From Muricea muricata (lineage: Eukaryota > Cnidaria > Anthozoa > Malacalcyonacea > Plexauridae), in NCBI GenBank assembly GCA_963855995.1, contig OY979725.1, positions 3,224,001-3,288,000 on the forward strand: 64,000 nucleotides of DNA, read 5' to 3'. Each line of letters opens with the position of its first letter. Positions within the stretch are counted from its first letter, which is position 1. Positions 21,601 to 33,700 of this stretch are shown here, piece by piece. Position numbers and translations under genes: made by a program. The notes beneath the pieces were generated by a model, which was not told where the DNA came from, made no database searches, and saw only the letters and a program-made list of their open reading frames with translations.

Positions 21601-24600
21601 TCCTTAAATTTACAATCCAAAAATGTGGGACCATTTTTTGCATCACAATAATTACACATAGATGTATGATAAAGGTGAGTCTGCGTACTAGGGCTGAAGG
21701 TTGGACGTAGTTTCCGTCCCTAAATTTTTTTATCAAATGTATTGTTTCGTTCTTTAATTTGTCCCATACAATTTATCATTATTGTAGATATACGACAACG
21801 TGCAATTTGAAATTATTATAAATTGTACGGAAGAGACCACGCTTAATTTTTTTATTCATATAATGTACTGCTTCGTTCTTAAATTGGTCTTACAGTTTAG
21901 AATTATTGTCACGACAATGTGCAATTTAGAATTATTACTAATTGCAAGAGACCATGTTGTAATACTAGGGTTGTTTCATGTTACATATGAGGCCGAAATA
22001 TGTCAGCACAGCGAAGCATATAGAATATATATATACAGTGGGTTAATATAAAAGACAAAGGATAATACTTAAACCAATTTTTTTGAAGAAATTGGTGACC
22101 AAAACAACTTTGATAGAACTCGTCAAGCCATTATTTTACACAAGAATGAGATTGGGAGAATTTGATCCACCTGAGATGAATCCATACACGAGGTAAAGGC
22201 TTTGTTAAACAAGGATGAGAGTTGAATGATGAGAGATGAGGAGCGAGAGTTCGCATGAAAGTTCTTCCAGCCATTTCCAGCTGCCCAGGTCAAACGAGGA
22301 CGAGAGTTGATGAGAATTGAGATAAGAGTTGAGACGAGATAACGCAGGTAAAATGAGGATGAGAGCTGGGAAGCGATTACCTCGTAAAAATAAGGTTTAG
22401 AGTGATTGATGAGAGTTGAGAAGCGAGATTTTACATAAGAGTTTTCTTAACTCTCATGAACCAGTGAAACGAGAATGAAAGTTAATGACAGTTGAAAAGC
22501 TAGAGTTTCTATGAAAAACTATGGTCATACCGTCTGTGACCCAATAAAACAAGGATGAGAATTGATGAGTTGAGAGTGAATGTGCAGCAGAGCTTTCTCT
22601 TATAATGGGCTCAAACGAGGTCAAAACTTGGTTGAAATTAAAGATAAGACCTATACACTCAAGAATAAAATCCTGACGAAAATTTAATAATTTTGCATAC
22701 TTTTTCTTCTTTAAGGTTTGTTGTTTTAGTTTAGTTTGATTGACAATACTACAGCATACTCTACTGCGTATCGTACAAAGCGATTTTTACTTGCGCGGTA
22801 ATATATTTATGCACTAACCTTCCATCGCCATTTTTAGCCTGGATTTGTCCGAGATTCAAAGCAAAGAACACCAGGAACTAACGTTAAAAGCTGCCATCAA
22901 ATCGTTTGTGCTGCTAAGAAATGAGAAAGGTTTATTGCCTTTGAAAGACTTGTCTATGAAAATAACGGTATGGAACCCAAAATTGTTCGCAATTCCTCGA
23001 TAGATAGCGAGTAGCAAAACAGTAATTTCCCTAGTGTATTTTCCTTTTCAACTCAAAAACAGTTTGCAGTATTTTTTTAACAAAATGGTTTTAAAACAAA
23101 TTTTGCCTCTCTATAACTAATCTCTAAAGTATTCCAGTAAAATATTTAGATTGCTGCTCAAGTTCGTATCTGGTAATATAGAAATCTCGAGCCCGTAATA
23201 TAATAGTCAATCTAAATTAGTGTCACAATGAACATTTTTTGATAACTTTCTTTAGATTCTTGGGCCATATGCTAATAACACTGCAGGACTGTATGGGGAT
23301 TACTCGCCCGATATCATGGCAAGTATAAAGAGACAACAAAATGGCGTTTAGAACGAAGACTCTATTCCAGGCCCTGGGCATACTCATAATCCAAGGCCCC
23401 CGTCAAAATATTTTACTAATTTTCAATTCTTGGGTTCCTGAACAATTCAGAATTCCTGGCATTTGTTAAGAGCATTAGAAATAGTACGAATCGCCTATAC
23501 TGTCAACGCTTGAGAAATATCAGGGCAACATCACGAAGTTTAGTCCTGAACCATGCAGGCAGTAAAAAAAAACTGTTGAGAAGAATAATCCACAATATAT
23601 CCTCTTCCTCCGGCTGGTATCGAACCTGTGGACCTTGTTGGTTTCACAGTTTTCACACGACAACATGCGCTCCGTAATATCTCACCAATGATTGGAGTCA
23701 TGACCAACTTCGTGTTTTTTTTTTCAGAAATCCTACGTTTCTACCCCTTATTCAGAACTATCTTCAATCATGAGAGACAAGTTGACATTCTTGCCTGGAT
23801 GCAGTAACCCGAAGTGCAGGTGGATATAAGCTTTTGTTCTTTGATTTGCTGACTGGTAGCTGGTGCAAGGGTGTCCAAGCGGGCGCGGGACGGGGGGGGG
23901 GGGTGTGACACTTCCATTCACTTTCATTCCCTGTTGGTAAATAGAGAGTTTGATGGGAAAAATTAAAATTGTTAATAAATTGGTTGAGAATTGTGGAAAT
24001 ATTTTCAAAAGAATCAGCAGCTAAATCAGCACTTTTCCCAAGTGGCGGAGCCAGACGAGGGTCACATTAATCGTGCCTCTTGGATTCTAGTACTCCCCTC
24101 TGCCCAGTCGACACACGTTAACTTTAAGCTCAGAAATGTAACGGGTAAGTATACTATACTACTCGGGTAGATTGTTGTAAGAAAGTAGTACTTGCAATAA
24201 AGGCCATCGGAAGCACATAAATACGTATAAATACACTTACATTTCAGCACATATGATCCTGGGCCTGTTAAAGACGCCGCGAAGAAATCCGATTTAGTGA
24301 TTGTTTGCCTCGGGACAGGTACATCCATCACGGCTTAGCATCACCATTCTTTACTAGTGTCATATATACAAAATATATCACTATGAATTTTTAGTGTATT
24401 TACTCTCTAGCTCTTTTACCAAAGAAGAACCTTGTATGTTGTTCGTTTGTCAGGTATTACAATCGAATCGGAAGGTAATGACCGAGCAGACCTATCCTTA
24501 CCTGGGCACCAACTGGAATTACTTCAAGATGCTGCATCGGTTGGCAAGCCAACAATCTTAGTGCTGTACAACGCAGGACCCGTAGATATCTCCTGGGCAA

Positions 24601-26688
24601 ACGAAAACGTAGACGCGATTATGCTCAACTTCCTGCCCGGGCAGAGTGCAGGCAAGGCTTTTCTTGCAGTTCTTACTGGTGATGCGAATCCTGCTGGGCG
24701 CCTGCCTTACACATGGCCCGTCAGTATGGAGCAGGTGGGAGAATCAGAAATTTCACTCTCTGTGGTTTTTGCTATGGGATTTAGGCCCGGTTTATACGAG
24801 ACGAAAACGAAGTCAGAGCGAAACGATGCCCTACAAGAGTAGTAGAAAATCAAAATTTTCAGTTGCGACACCATGCAGTGATACGCTTTATTTGGAACCG
24901 TGTAACTTTACTTTATAAATTTATTTCAGGACTTTGTATTTACTTATTTTAAACAAGAACAGCAGTCTCTATAGAACTGTCGACTTTTAAAACTTCTTTT
25001 GGCTGGAAAAAAGCTAAAAAACAAACGCTGAATGTTTGCTTTTTTTTAGTGCCGGAAATATTGCCACTGATGTTATTCCATTGTGATTTTTAGTCTGTTT
25101 ACCCCTAAAAAGGTTTAAAAGTCGATAGTTCCATAAAGACATTGCTGCTTTGTTTATAAAATAGTAAATACAATGTCCCGGAATATATCTAAGTGAAGTT
25201 ACAGGGTTCCATTCCTTTGATTGTCTATGGTCTCATGCATGTAAACATCTATCTTGAAAACTATAAAGATTTGTGACCGATTCGACCTCGTCTCAGTCTC
25301 ATGTAAAGAGGGTCTTTCGAAACACACACTTGTAAGTACGGGCGTCCGCTACCACCAAAAACGCTACACATGTGAAGTGAATTGACATAAATGCAAATGA
25401 TTCATTGTGTTCCCTTACCAGAAGAATACGGCCATCTTGCAGGTTCCAGACATGACAGATTACTCAATGGTAGGAAGAACATACAGATACTTGAAGGAAG
25501 ACCCGCTTTATCCATTCGGCTACGGCCTGTAAGTAGACAACGATATATAAAAAATCAGCATTACTAATATCAATTGTGTTTACAGTCAGTTTTACATTGA
25601 TACAATATCACTATCATCGTCTAAACCAACTAAACCACCATAAAAATATTTCCACCATCACTATCAACTATGTTTTCAGGTCATACACAAATTTCCATTA
25701 CTCGAGCATCGTGGTACCGAAAGAAATAAAACTTTGCGATCAAGCTATTGTCACTGCAGCACTTCAAAACATCGGAACAAGACAAGGAGAAGAGGTGATT
25801 ATAATTAAAGGTTATAGTTAGCTGGTTATCCAGTATGTCAGTATGTGCATTGATCCAACGAGGACCGATACACTTATGTCTTCTATTTTGACGGCAGGTA
25901 ACGCAAGTGTACATTAATTGGCCAAATGCCACAGTGCCCGTACCGCGAATGCAACTGGTTGGCATGGAAAGAAATTCCCTTAAAGCTTCCCAGACTATTC
26001 AAGTGAGTTTCCGACCCCCTTTCCATTGGCTTAGTTAAAAGGTCTAATCCTCCCGGGTTGTTTGTCGCAGACAAAATTTGAATCGGTTTTAAGAAACAAA
26101 TTTTTTACAGCCATTTAAATCAGACTTTGTGCAACTTGATATTTGCAAACTTGCTGCAAGTTGTGTGGCAACTTAAACCAACTTGCAGACAAAGTCTTGA
26201 CAGTCAACTTGCATCATGTCTGTTGACAACTTGCAACAGACTTGTGATCAAGCAGGAGCAAGCGATGCGAGTGCATCGTGTTGACTGCAAGACTGTTAGC
26301 TTGCAACAGACTTGCTGTAATTGCCTGTATCTGGGTGTGTACGTTACAATGATATTTTTCTAGTTTGGCAAGGTTTTTTTTTGTTTTTTTGTTTCACTAA
26401 AATGCTCGACACCCACAAACTGCCATACTTGTTTAGTCGAATATTTCGACTTGAATATCTAACTTTTTTTTTGTTATAAATGTCTAGCTATCTTTTACAA
26501 TCGAACCAGCGCAGTTTGCTGTCTATACAGATAAAATGGTCATCGAACCTGGTTTTATCAATGTTTACCTGGGTGGTCAGCAGTATGCACAGAAGACGTC
26601 CAGTCCATCCAATGTACTTCATGCCGTCATCCATATTGTGGGAACTAAATCAGTGCCACTCAGCCAATGTGGAAAGATGACAGCGTAA
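15670..26688 (+). CDS. Secreted GH3 glycosidase (plant beta-xylosidase type), copy 2
   Basis: Exons: 15670-15828, 16354-16423, 17261-17376, 17966-18034, 18128-18183, 18260-18378, 19082-19182, 19647-19738, 20281-20354, 20723-20752, 21390-21532, 22089-22192, 22838-22967, 23256-23318, 23728-23819, 24248-24318, 24454-24734, 25443-25528, 25680-25794, 25898-26002, 26488-26688. They join in phase to 2277 nt (758 aa). Signal peptide, R171/E174, K209/H210 and the expected nucleophile D291 (VVSDEGA) are all kept. Differences from copy 1: one residue fewer in exon 11 (a Gly codon is absent) and a C-terminus four residues longer, because the TAG of copy 1 reads AAG here and translation runs to a TAA 15 bp later. 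No frame-disrupting change was seen, so both copies look functional. The assigned role is the same as for copy 1, and the pair may differ in expression or sugar preference. Confidence 0.92.
15829..15834 (+). other. GC-AG splice donor, GH3-2 intron 1
   Basis: GAG is followed by GCAAGT, as at position 687 in copy 1. The join to 16354 keeps phase 0 and the family's conserved sequence. Confidence 0.85.
16560..17000 (+). repeat. Degenerate minisatellite in GH3-2 intron 2
   Basis: Imperfect copies of GAGAGTTGAGAAGCGAG, the paralogous block of 1420-1880. The number of units differs between the two genes. Confidence 0.7.
17395..17700 (+). repeat. CAAGTTG-type dispersed repeat, GH3-2 intron 3
   Basis: This is the counterpart of 2400-2690. 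It also has a local duplication of CTGTACTCCTGCGAA followed by CAGTGACATATAT near 17622-17695. Confidence 0.55.
19293..19540. mobile_element. Insertion with inverted arms, GH3-2 intron 7
   Basis: This block is absent from intron 7 of copy 1, where the flanking sequences are nearly adjacent (about 4958-4966). It begins GGTTGCGGGTACTC and contains inverse-like GAGTATCCCTCAA near 19440 and TCCCTCAAACCACT near 19530. The arms are diverged and the edges approximate. Confidence 0.5.
19947..20055. mobile_element. Fold-back element, GH3-2 intron 8
   Basis: Counterpart of 5640-5795. The right terminus GTGAAAGAACCTATACCT is intact, the left one has drifted, and the interior is shortened. Confidence 0.55.
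20826..21110. mobile_element. Fold-back element, GH3-2 intron 10
   Basis: Counterpart of 6786-7112, with CCAATTGATTTCCTC on the left and GAGGTAATCAATTGG on the right. Partly deleted relative to copy 1. Confidence 0.55.
22200..22600 (+). repeat. Degenerate minisatellite in GH3-2 intron 12
   Basis: Head-to-tail imperfect copies of GATGAGAGTTGAGAAGCGAG, paralogous to 8060-8480. Confidence 0.7.
23319..23324 (+). other. GC-AG splice donor, GH3-2 intron 14
   Basis: ATCATG is followed by GCAAGT, identical to copy 1 at 9873. The acceptor at 23726-23727 restores phase 0. Confidence 0.8.
26110..26330 (+). repeat. CAAGTTG-type dispersed repeat, GH3-2 intron 20
   Basis: Paralogous block of 13790-14010, with words such as GACAACTTGCAACAGACTTG. 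Confidence 0.6.
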
Positions 26689-26890
26689 AGGGAAAAATAC
26701 GAAACAAACCACCCGGAACGCAAACACAATAATACAAGGAACTAACACACTGTTTACGCCACAGTTTAATTCATAAATACTATTCGACGTTTAATTTTTA
26801 TAAACAGCTAAAATATTTTCATTTTAAATGTACGTCCAATGTTTGGACGTGTCGTTATATTAATTTAGATTTCATCCTGCAATGGAATTA

Positions 26891-26896
26891 AATAAA
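26891..26896 (+). promoter_or_regulatory. Poly(A) signal, GH3-2
   Basis: AATAAA 203 bp after the stop, in the same context as the copy 1 signal at 14914. Confidence 0.6.
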
Positions 26897-26981
26897 CTAC
26901 AATATATACAATTAAATTATTTCTGTATGAATGAATCATTTAAGGGGGAAACTTTACTCCACACACAGACACTGACAAACG

Positions 26982-27715
26982 TCACGGACAATGACAGCAT
27001 AAGCCTAACACTGTTGTTTGTGTTTGAGATATTTTGGGAAGTACCAACGATATTTTAAGAATATGACACTTTCGAAGGATATATATAGGACGTTCTCTCG
27101 AAGGATATTAATCCTTATTGTCGACATCCTCTGAAGAGCATAACCTTCGTTTCCAAGAATACAAGCTTTATACATCAGGAGCAACTGGAGGGTGCAACTA
27201 AACAAAAACAACTATCAATTACGACACTTATAGAGCGAAATATTGCGATTTGTCGATGCAAACACACATGATGGAAGTTTGTCAACAAGTTTGTCAACAT
27301 CATCAACGCTGTTTCCTTCATCAAAATGTTTCTAGTCTGTGAACATCAGACTTGTTGAAGATGAAAATTCGTGAAGCTGTTGAAAAACTTCTATCAAGTT
27401 TCTGGATAGAAAGTCTCAAAAATCAACTTCCAGAAAGCCTGTTAACCACTTGCAGAAGACTTGAGTCAAAATAATCAAGCAGATACCAGAATGCGTTCCC
27501 ATCGCTTTCTTCGGCTTTATGACAGCAAGTCTGCTGCAAGTTGTCAACAGGCTTGATGCAAGTTGTTCCGGCAACTTGATGAAACTAGATAAAACCAATA
27601 AGCCTGATGCTAGTTGATGACAAACTTGTATCAAGTCGGTAAAATGCACAACTTGCATACATGCAGTCTGTATGGCGTTCCTGGTTGTGTGGGTGCATGC
27701 TGATCAGTTCCGATT
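26982..27715. other. Convergent intergenic gap between GH3-2 and ASPP
   Basis: The two genes face each other here. 27270-27660 is CAAGTTG-type repeat (GTTTGTCAACAAGTTTGTCAA, GCAAGTTGTCAACAGGCTTG in shorter words). It may be partly ASPP 3' UTR. I see no coding exon and no unambiguous minus-strand poly(A) hexamer close to the ASPP stop. Confidence 0.55.
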
Positions 27716-30700
27716 TTAGACAGCAGGTGAGCCATCCTTAACATAGCTTACCCCTAGCAAGTTTCTAGGAATGTATCCGAACTGGTTCCGTGAGTCACGT
27801 GCCCACCACCATTCTTTCTCATTAACGTCACCACGGCGGACGACCGTCAAGCACTCCCCGCATTCAAAACTCAATTCATCTTTACGCGTTGCCTGATATG
27901 CATAAACAGCGTACACCACGCCTTCATTAGATACGCCAAAGTTGTTTTCAATGTCTGTGAAAAAGAACAGGATATTTTCGTCATATGTTGACGTTTGAGA
28001 CGAAAATGGCGAGCTCTCTCGTGCGTAAGACAAATCTATGCAAATTAAAATATAATTTTGTGGAAACACCACGTAAGTTTATTATCGCAAAGCTTTCGAT
28101 CCGTAAGCTCGGATCTTCATCAGTGCTAATGATAATTAATGCCACTAATTTGAATTAACACGTCCCTTAAGACTGATGAAGATCCGGGCTTACGGATCTA
28201 ATGAAGATCCGGCCTTCATTTTAACAAAAGCTTTGCGATAGTAAACTTACCTGGTGTTTCCACAAAATTATATTTTAATTTGATATTCACCAAGCAAACC
28301 TACAAGGAACTTAAATCTATACAAACTTCGCAGGGCTATATTTTCCGTTACCTACAACAATTCGTCACCAAACTTTGAAATTCAACTCATTTTAGGATGC
28401 TCTTTATAGCTGAGATGAAACATTCATATTGGCTGGACCAAAATTTATTCCATCATCGGAATTGTCTATTCGCCAACATCCAGTATGTGAGTTCGTAAAC
28501 TAATCTGCGTATCTTTACCTGATAAATAATCGAAACATTGCTCAAAATTCTGCGATTCCTTCTCACAACAGCGCGACGGTGTCTTTCCTTCGATGGCAGT
28601 CACAGCGAAGACACAAGCACCGTGGCTGATCAGAAACTGGCACATTTCAATACTGTTGTTTGCGGCTGCGCAATGCAGGGACGTCCTAAACAAAAACATG
28701 GAACGATTTGTCTCTTTCAAAGCCACAAAAATGGCTGCCCGTAGCTCAAAACGTAAGCTAGGGTTGGTAAAATATCTGAGTAAATAAGCTAAGCCGTCCT
28801 AGACAAGTTTAGCTAATGTATGTTTACTGCCAGTTCAAAATTTGAGATCACTCACATGCCTGCAGTTCACAGAATAGTAAATAAACCGAAGGGCAACTCA
28901 AGTCGGAACCTTTGGAAGTTCGTGTCCCCACGCATGTCGCATTACGCTTGTTCATTATCCAGGTTCTGGCCAGTCAATTACATTTCCTGGCCAACTGCTA
29001 ACCTTGCTGTTCCGTTCCAAAAAAATAGGGGGACATGTTGCACTGATGAGTGACCCTACTGTTTGTCCCTGTACTGTGGTGCTGAGGCACGCAAGTGTTA
29101 AGAATAGTTTATTTCAATAGTTTGCCTTGAGATTGGCACGAAATAGGACAAGGCCTTACCATCCTTGCATGTCTGCCGCATTAATATCACAGCCATATTC
29201 AATCAAGAATTTCACAATACCATTATGACTGTTGCATACTGCGTGATGTAACGCCGTAAGACCTTCGTTGTTAGGATAACTCGGATCCTCGACCTGCGAA
29301 ATAAACATAGGTCTCGTTTACACTTGCCATGCTTATCTGAATCCCATTGAAAAAGAACTCTCATTTTTCTTATACACGAAGCAAGTAACAGGGTGAATGG
29401 TTTGAGAGTCAACAATCCCCCCCCCAACCTCGATCCCAGGGATCACCCCCTGTTAAATATATAATGAATGAAAAACAAAAAGATAAAAGGATGCTTTGTG
29501 CACCTTTTTTTTGATGATACCATGAGAACATTTGGGGCAATAACATCTCCCCTCCCCCTCCCCTGCCACAGTTTTAAATCATTCATACCAACCTGATGTA
29601 TAACGCTTTTTACAAGTTCCAGTTCCCCCTCAAGAGAAGCGTGCAGTAAGACCGCATGTGGATCCAAACTCACTCTTTTCCCGCTCTTTTTACCTTAAGG
29701 ATACACAGAATATCAATGAGACGAGTAAAAATCAATGACACCTCGCGCGGGAGATAAAAAGTGACTATGATTAGAAAGTATTGAACTTTAATATGGGGTC
29801 TACCAGCTACTCAACATGCTTAGAACTTTGAGAAAATCACTATGCGGTGAATAGTGCTATTCAGGTTTTTCACAACCGAACCCTGATGTGATGACAACAG
29901 CATTAAACTCACAGGCATATTGAGAGAACAATAAACAATACATATATCATTCTATAACTTTTCGCCCACGAAACAATGTCTTTCGTTAACTTAGCTTGTC
30001 TATACCATAAGAGTTCATGCAGTTCAATGGTTCGAGCGGCTCGTCGGCAAACCGAAGGTCGCAGATTCGATTGCCAAGACAATATTTCCCATCATAAAGC
30101 TTGTGACAATCACATTTTATAATCACAACAACAGTACTGTTTTTTAAACAAGTAAAGCCCAGTACTAGCACATAAAATAAGTACAGAAGGCCATCTTCTG
30201 TGTATTCGTCAGTCAGCAAGTACCGTAAACAGATCACATCCCCTGGAAATATACCGTTTCTGAATATTCCCAGGGGGGTGGGATGCTTCTGTTCAGGGCA
30301 CTTGCTGAATGACAAATAACGCTTACGAGAAAACACTAAAGTAAAGATGACCTCCTGGGGTCGGTTGCTCAAAATTTGGATAGCTTGACCCTGGGTTAGC
30401 GCGAGATCCAAACGAAATTGCCCAGCAGTTTGTTTAAAAGTTTGGAAATAATGGATCAATAGTAGTTTTGGTTTCTGAAGTTTTGAAAGAAACAGAGGTG
30501 TAGAAATAGAGAAACTAAAACAGTGGTTAAGCTTTAACCCTGGGTTAGGACTAGCCCAGCTTTTAACAAGCGACCCCTGTACATATCATTCTGTGGTCAT
30601 TAGGATGCCGACGCTAGTATTCTCTTAAGTCCAGTTAGATAATAAATTTCATACGACGAAAAAACTTAAGACACAGTTCATGCCTAAAATACTAAAAGGG

Positions 30701-33700
30701 AATATGCCTTTATAATTAAAAAGTCTTTTTTCTGCTCGTACCACGGAGTATAACTTCAGAAACAATCAATTCAAACTAAATTTACGGAAGCCACGAAGAA
30801 ACTATTTAAAACGAAGCTTATGCTATAATGGGGCATTACTGTGGAATAGTTTGCCACTAGCCACTTTTTTCGCAGTTTAAAAGGGCTACAAATGATTATT
30901 ATACTAATGTATATAATATTGACTCCCACGCGACAATCTTGTAAACCAGTTTTGATTTAATCTTAGATTGTAGTACTGAAGATTTTACCGTGGTTAAACA
31001 AATTGTAATCAAACGAATGAAATTATACAAGCAAACATACCAGCTTTGTTTCTTGAGCTTCTCAAAATAGAATCACACGCTTTAGTGGCCAGTTCGTTAC
31101 TCAACAGATGCGAATTTTTCGTCTCAGATTGCGATTTCTTACTTGGACCACTTTCACCCCCCTTATTCCCGCTCGGTTTCGTTTCCTGAGATGACGGCAA
31201 CACCACGAGGTCCTTATCGCTGCCAGAATTCCGCGCGGGGGGTGTTTTCGTTCGCTTTCGGGGCAAGGGCTTGGGGGGCTTGATATGCACCCGCTTGCCT
31301 TGATTGTCCGAAGTTAATTTCGAAGCGGTCACAGACGCATTCGTTTTAACTGCCGTCTTTTTAACCGGGATACTATCGGAGTCCTTCTCGGCTCTGGTTT
31401 GAATTTGAATCGGCTTAACTTCTCGCGTGGTGACTTTTAATGCGGTCATGTCATTCAGTAACTCCTGTACGCCAGGCGAAGATAACGGCGCTTGACCGGA
31501 ACTTCCCTTTTCTGACTTGTTGCTCGCTGACGTATCTACGCGGGGATCATTAACCCGGGGGGACGTTCGACCCTTAGGGTCAAATCTCCGAGCGGAAGTC
31601 GGGCTCTTCGGCTCAACAACTTTTGAGGGAAGAGTGGTTGAAGGACTCTGGGAGTCGAAACTCGCTGGAGAAGAGCGAGACTTGGGCTCAAATCCCCGAT
31701 CAGAAATCGGACTCTTGGGTTCAACACCTTTAGAACGCGCCGTAGAACCCTGGGAGTCGAAACTAGCTGGAGAAGAGCGAGACTTGGGCTCAAATCCCCG
31801 ATCGGAAATCGGACTCTTGGGTTCGACACCTTTAGAACGCGCCGTAGAACCCTGGGAGTCGAAACTCGCAGGGGAAGAGCGACCCTTAGTGTCATTTAAA
31901 CCCTGGATTGAACGGCCCGTTGACAGTGGGGATTTTTTACGATTTATGGTCTGTTGTGGTGCAGAGTTCTTTGCGTTCTGTGCCGTGAGATCTAAACTCA
32001 TTGAAGGACGGCCATTTTGACTAACCGATCCCCCAGATTTGTCAACCACTGAAGGAGTTTTTGTCGTTTGCTGATCGCTCTTCGTTTGATTGTTCGGTTT
32101 AAAATTCGAAGCTGTATCAGTCACGGTCACCGTCGGTGATAAATGACTACTTCTAGCTTCACTTACTTTAGGAGTGGACAAGCTACTTGGCACAGAAGGT
32201 TTCTCAATGGTCGGCGTCCTGGCCCGGATAGTCGAAGCTTCCGAACTGCTGTCGCTGGCTAATGACGGACTGCGTTCGTGTTTGAATGATCCAAGAGCTG
32301 GCGAACTTGACTTATCAAAAGATCCTTCCCGATTTCTGTGATAATGAGAGATCGAACCGACAGTTCGGTTTGCGCTCGATCCGTCAGATGAACTTTCGTT
32401 CTGAATAAAAGGTTTATACTCGGAGGTCGGAGTATTGGTTTTTGAGCCAGAGCTCCGGTTGGATTTCGGAAGCCCATCGGAATGTGCTTCATTTGTAGGC
32501 GTAGAGGATCGCGAACCTGAATCGCGTCTAGGCTTCATGCTGCGCGTATTATTGTTTGCCGTAACATTGCCAAAAGACGTAGGATTAGATTGAGGGTCCG
32601 TTTTCGTTGCGCGTGTGCCTGGGATCGAGGACGATTGTGAGTCATTTCTCGACGATTCTGAAGACATAGAAGATAATGACGATATTGACACAGGCGAATC
32701 ACGATTCACTTGTTGTCTCAAAACTGATCCCACGCCTCCCTGCTTCACATTGGTGTTCACAAAAAGTTGCTGTGTAGCGTCGGGTTTTCCGGGGGGTCTC
32801 ATTGAAGGATTCATTGTCCCGCCTTTTGAAAGCGATTGATACTTTTGAAGTGGAGACCATCCATCTGGATGATCCACTCCCCCCTGGGCGGCCTTCAACT
32901 GACCACCAAAATCTTGGTCAATATCAAAGCGTTCAACTTTTCCACAGTACATTTCCGGGGGTGCGGGAAAAAATTGAAAGCTCGGATCCATTCTGTTTTG
33001 GTAAGAAGGCGAATCATTAGACACGTGACCGGAATCCGCACTCGTTTCTGTGTCGTTCTCTTCGTCATTTTGCCATGACAACAGGCCGTTAAGCTCGTTG
33101 CGCTCATGAAGAATGCCATGCTTTAAAAACAAGATGTCCTTTCCAACGTCACCATTATGGTTTGGCGGGCCCTTAGGATACTCCTTATCTGCCTGCAGTT
33201 GCCAGAGTTGTGTCTCCGTTAAATGTTGCTGGTTCAACAACTGGTTCTTGTACATGTCTGTTTGCTCAGACTTGTATTGTGGATGCTAAATTGAAACAAA
33301 AAGTAATGTTATGGAAAAATTTTTCACAGCTTGTTTGCTCCTATGTTTGAAAGATATTGAGGCATGATTCAGACGTCAAACTTTTTATTTGCTGAAAAAT
33401 AATCTTTTTATGCGGCAAAGAAAAATTGTCAGTTACTAACAGTTTCTAGTATTTTGTTCATGTACACGACTCGTGACATATATGTGGCACAAGTAGATAG
33501 GATTTAGAACTTCTTCGCCTTTTTTCAGTTCTTGCGTATCATCGCGCGATTAAAACGATCAACAGCCGGTTAGCTTAACCTCGGGATAAAGTACAAATCA
33601 ATGAAAATTTCCCGACACCTTGCTTACAAGACTACGTGCTGATATTTATTTAGAAATTCTGTCGGGATTGTAGAAACAGACTTGTAGGAATATTAAAATA

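Noticed and set aside
30014-30075. Functional tRNA gene
   Set aside because: A and B box-like words are present, but I cannot form a proper acceptor stem. A SINE head is more likely. The same holds for 59247-59310 and 45190-45225.
31517-32020. 167-codon plus-strand open frame with internal repeats
   Set aside because: It is the antisense of the ASPP 102-bp coding repeats. The repeat length is a multiple of three, which keeps the opposite frame open.
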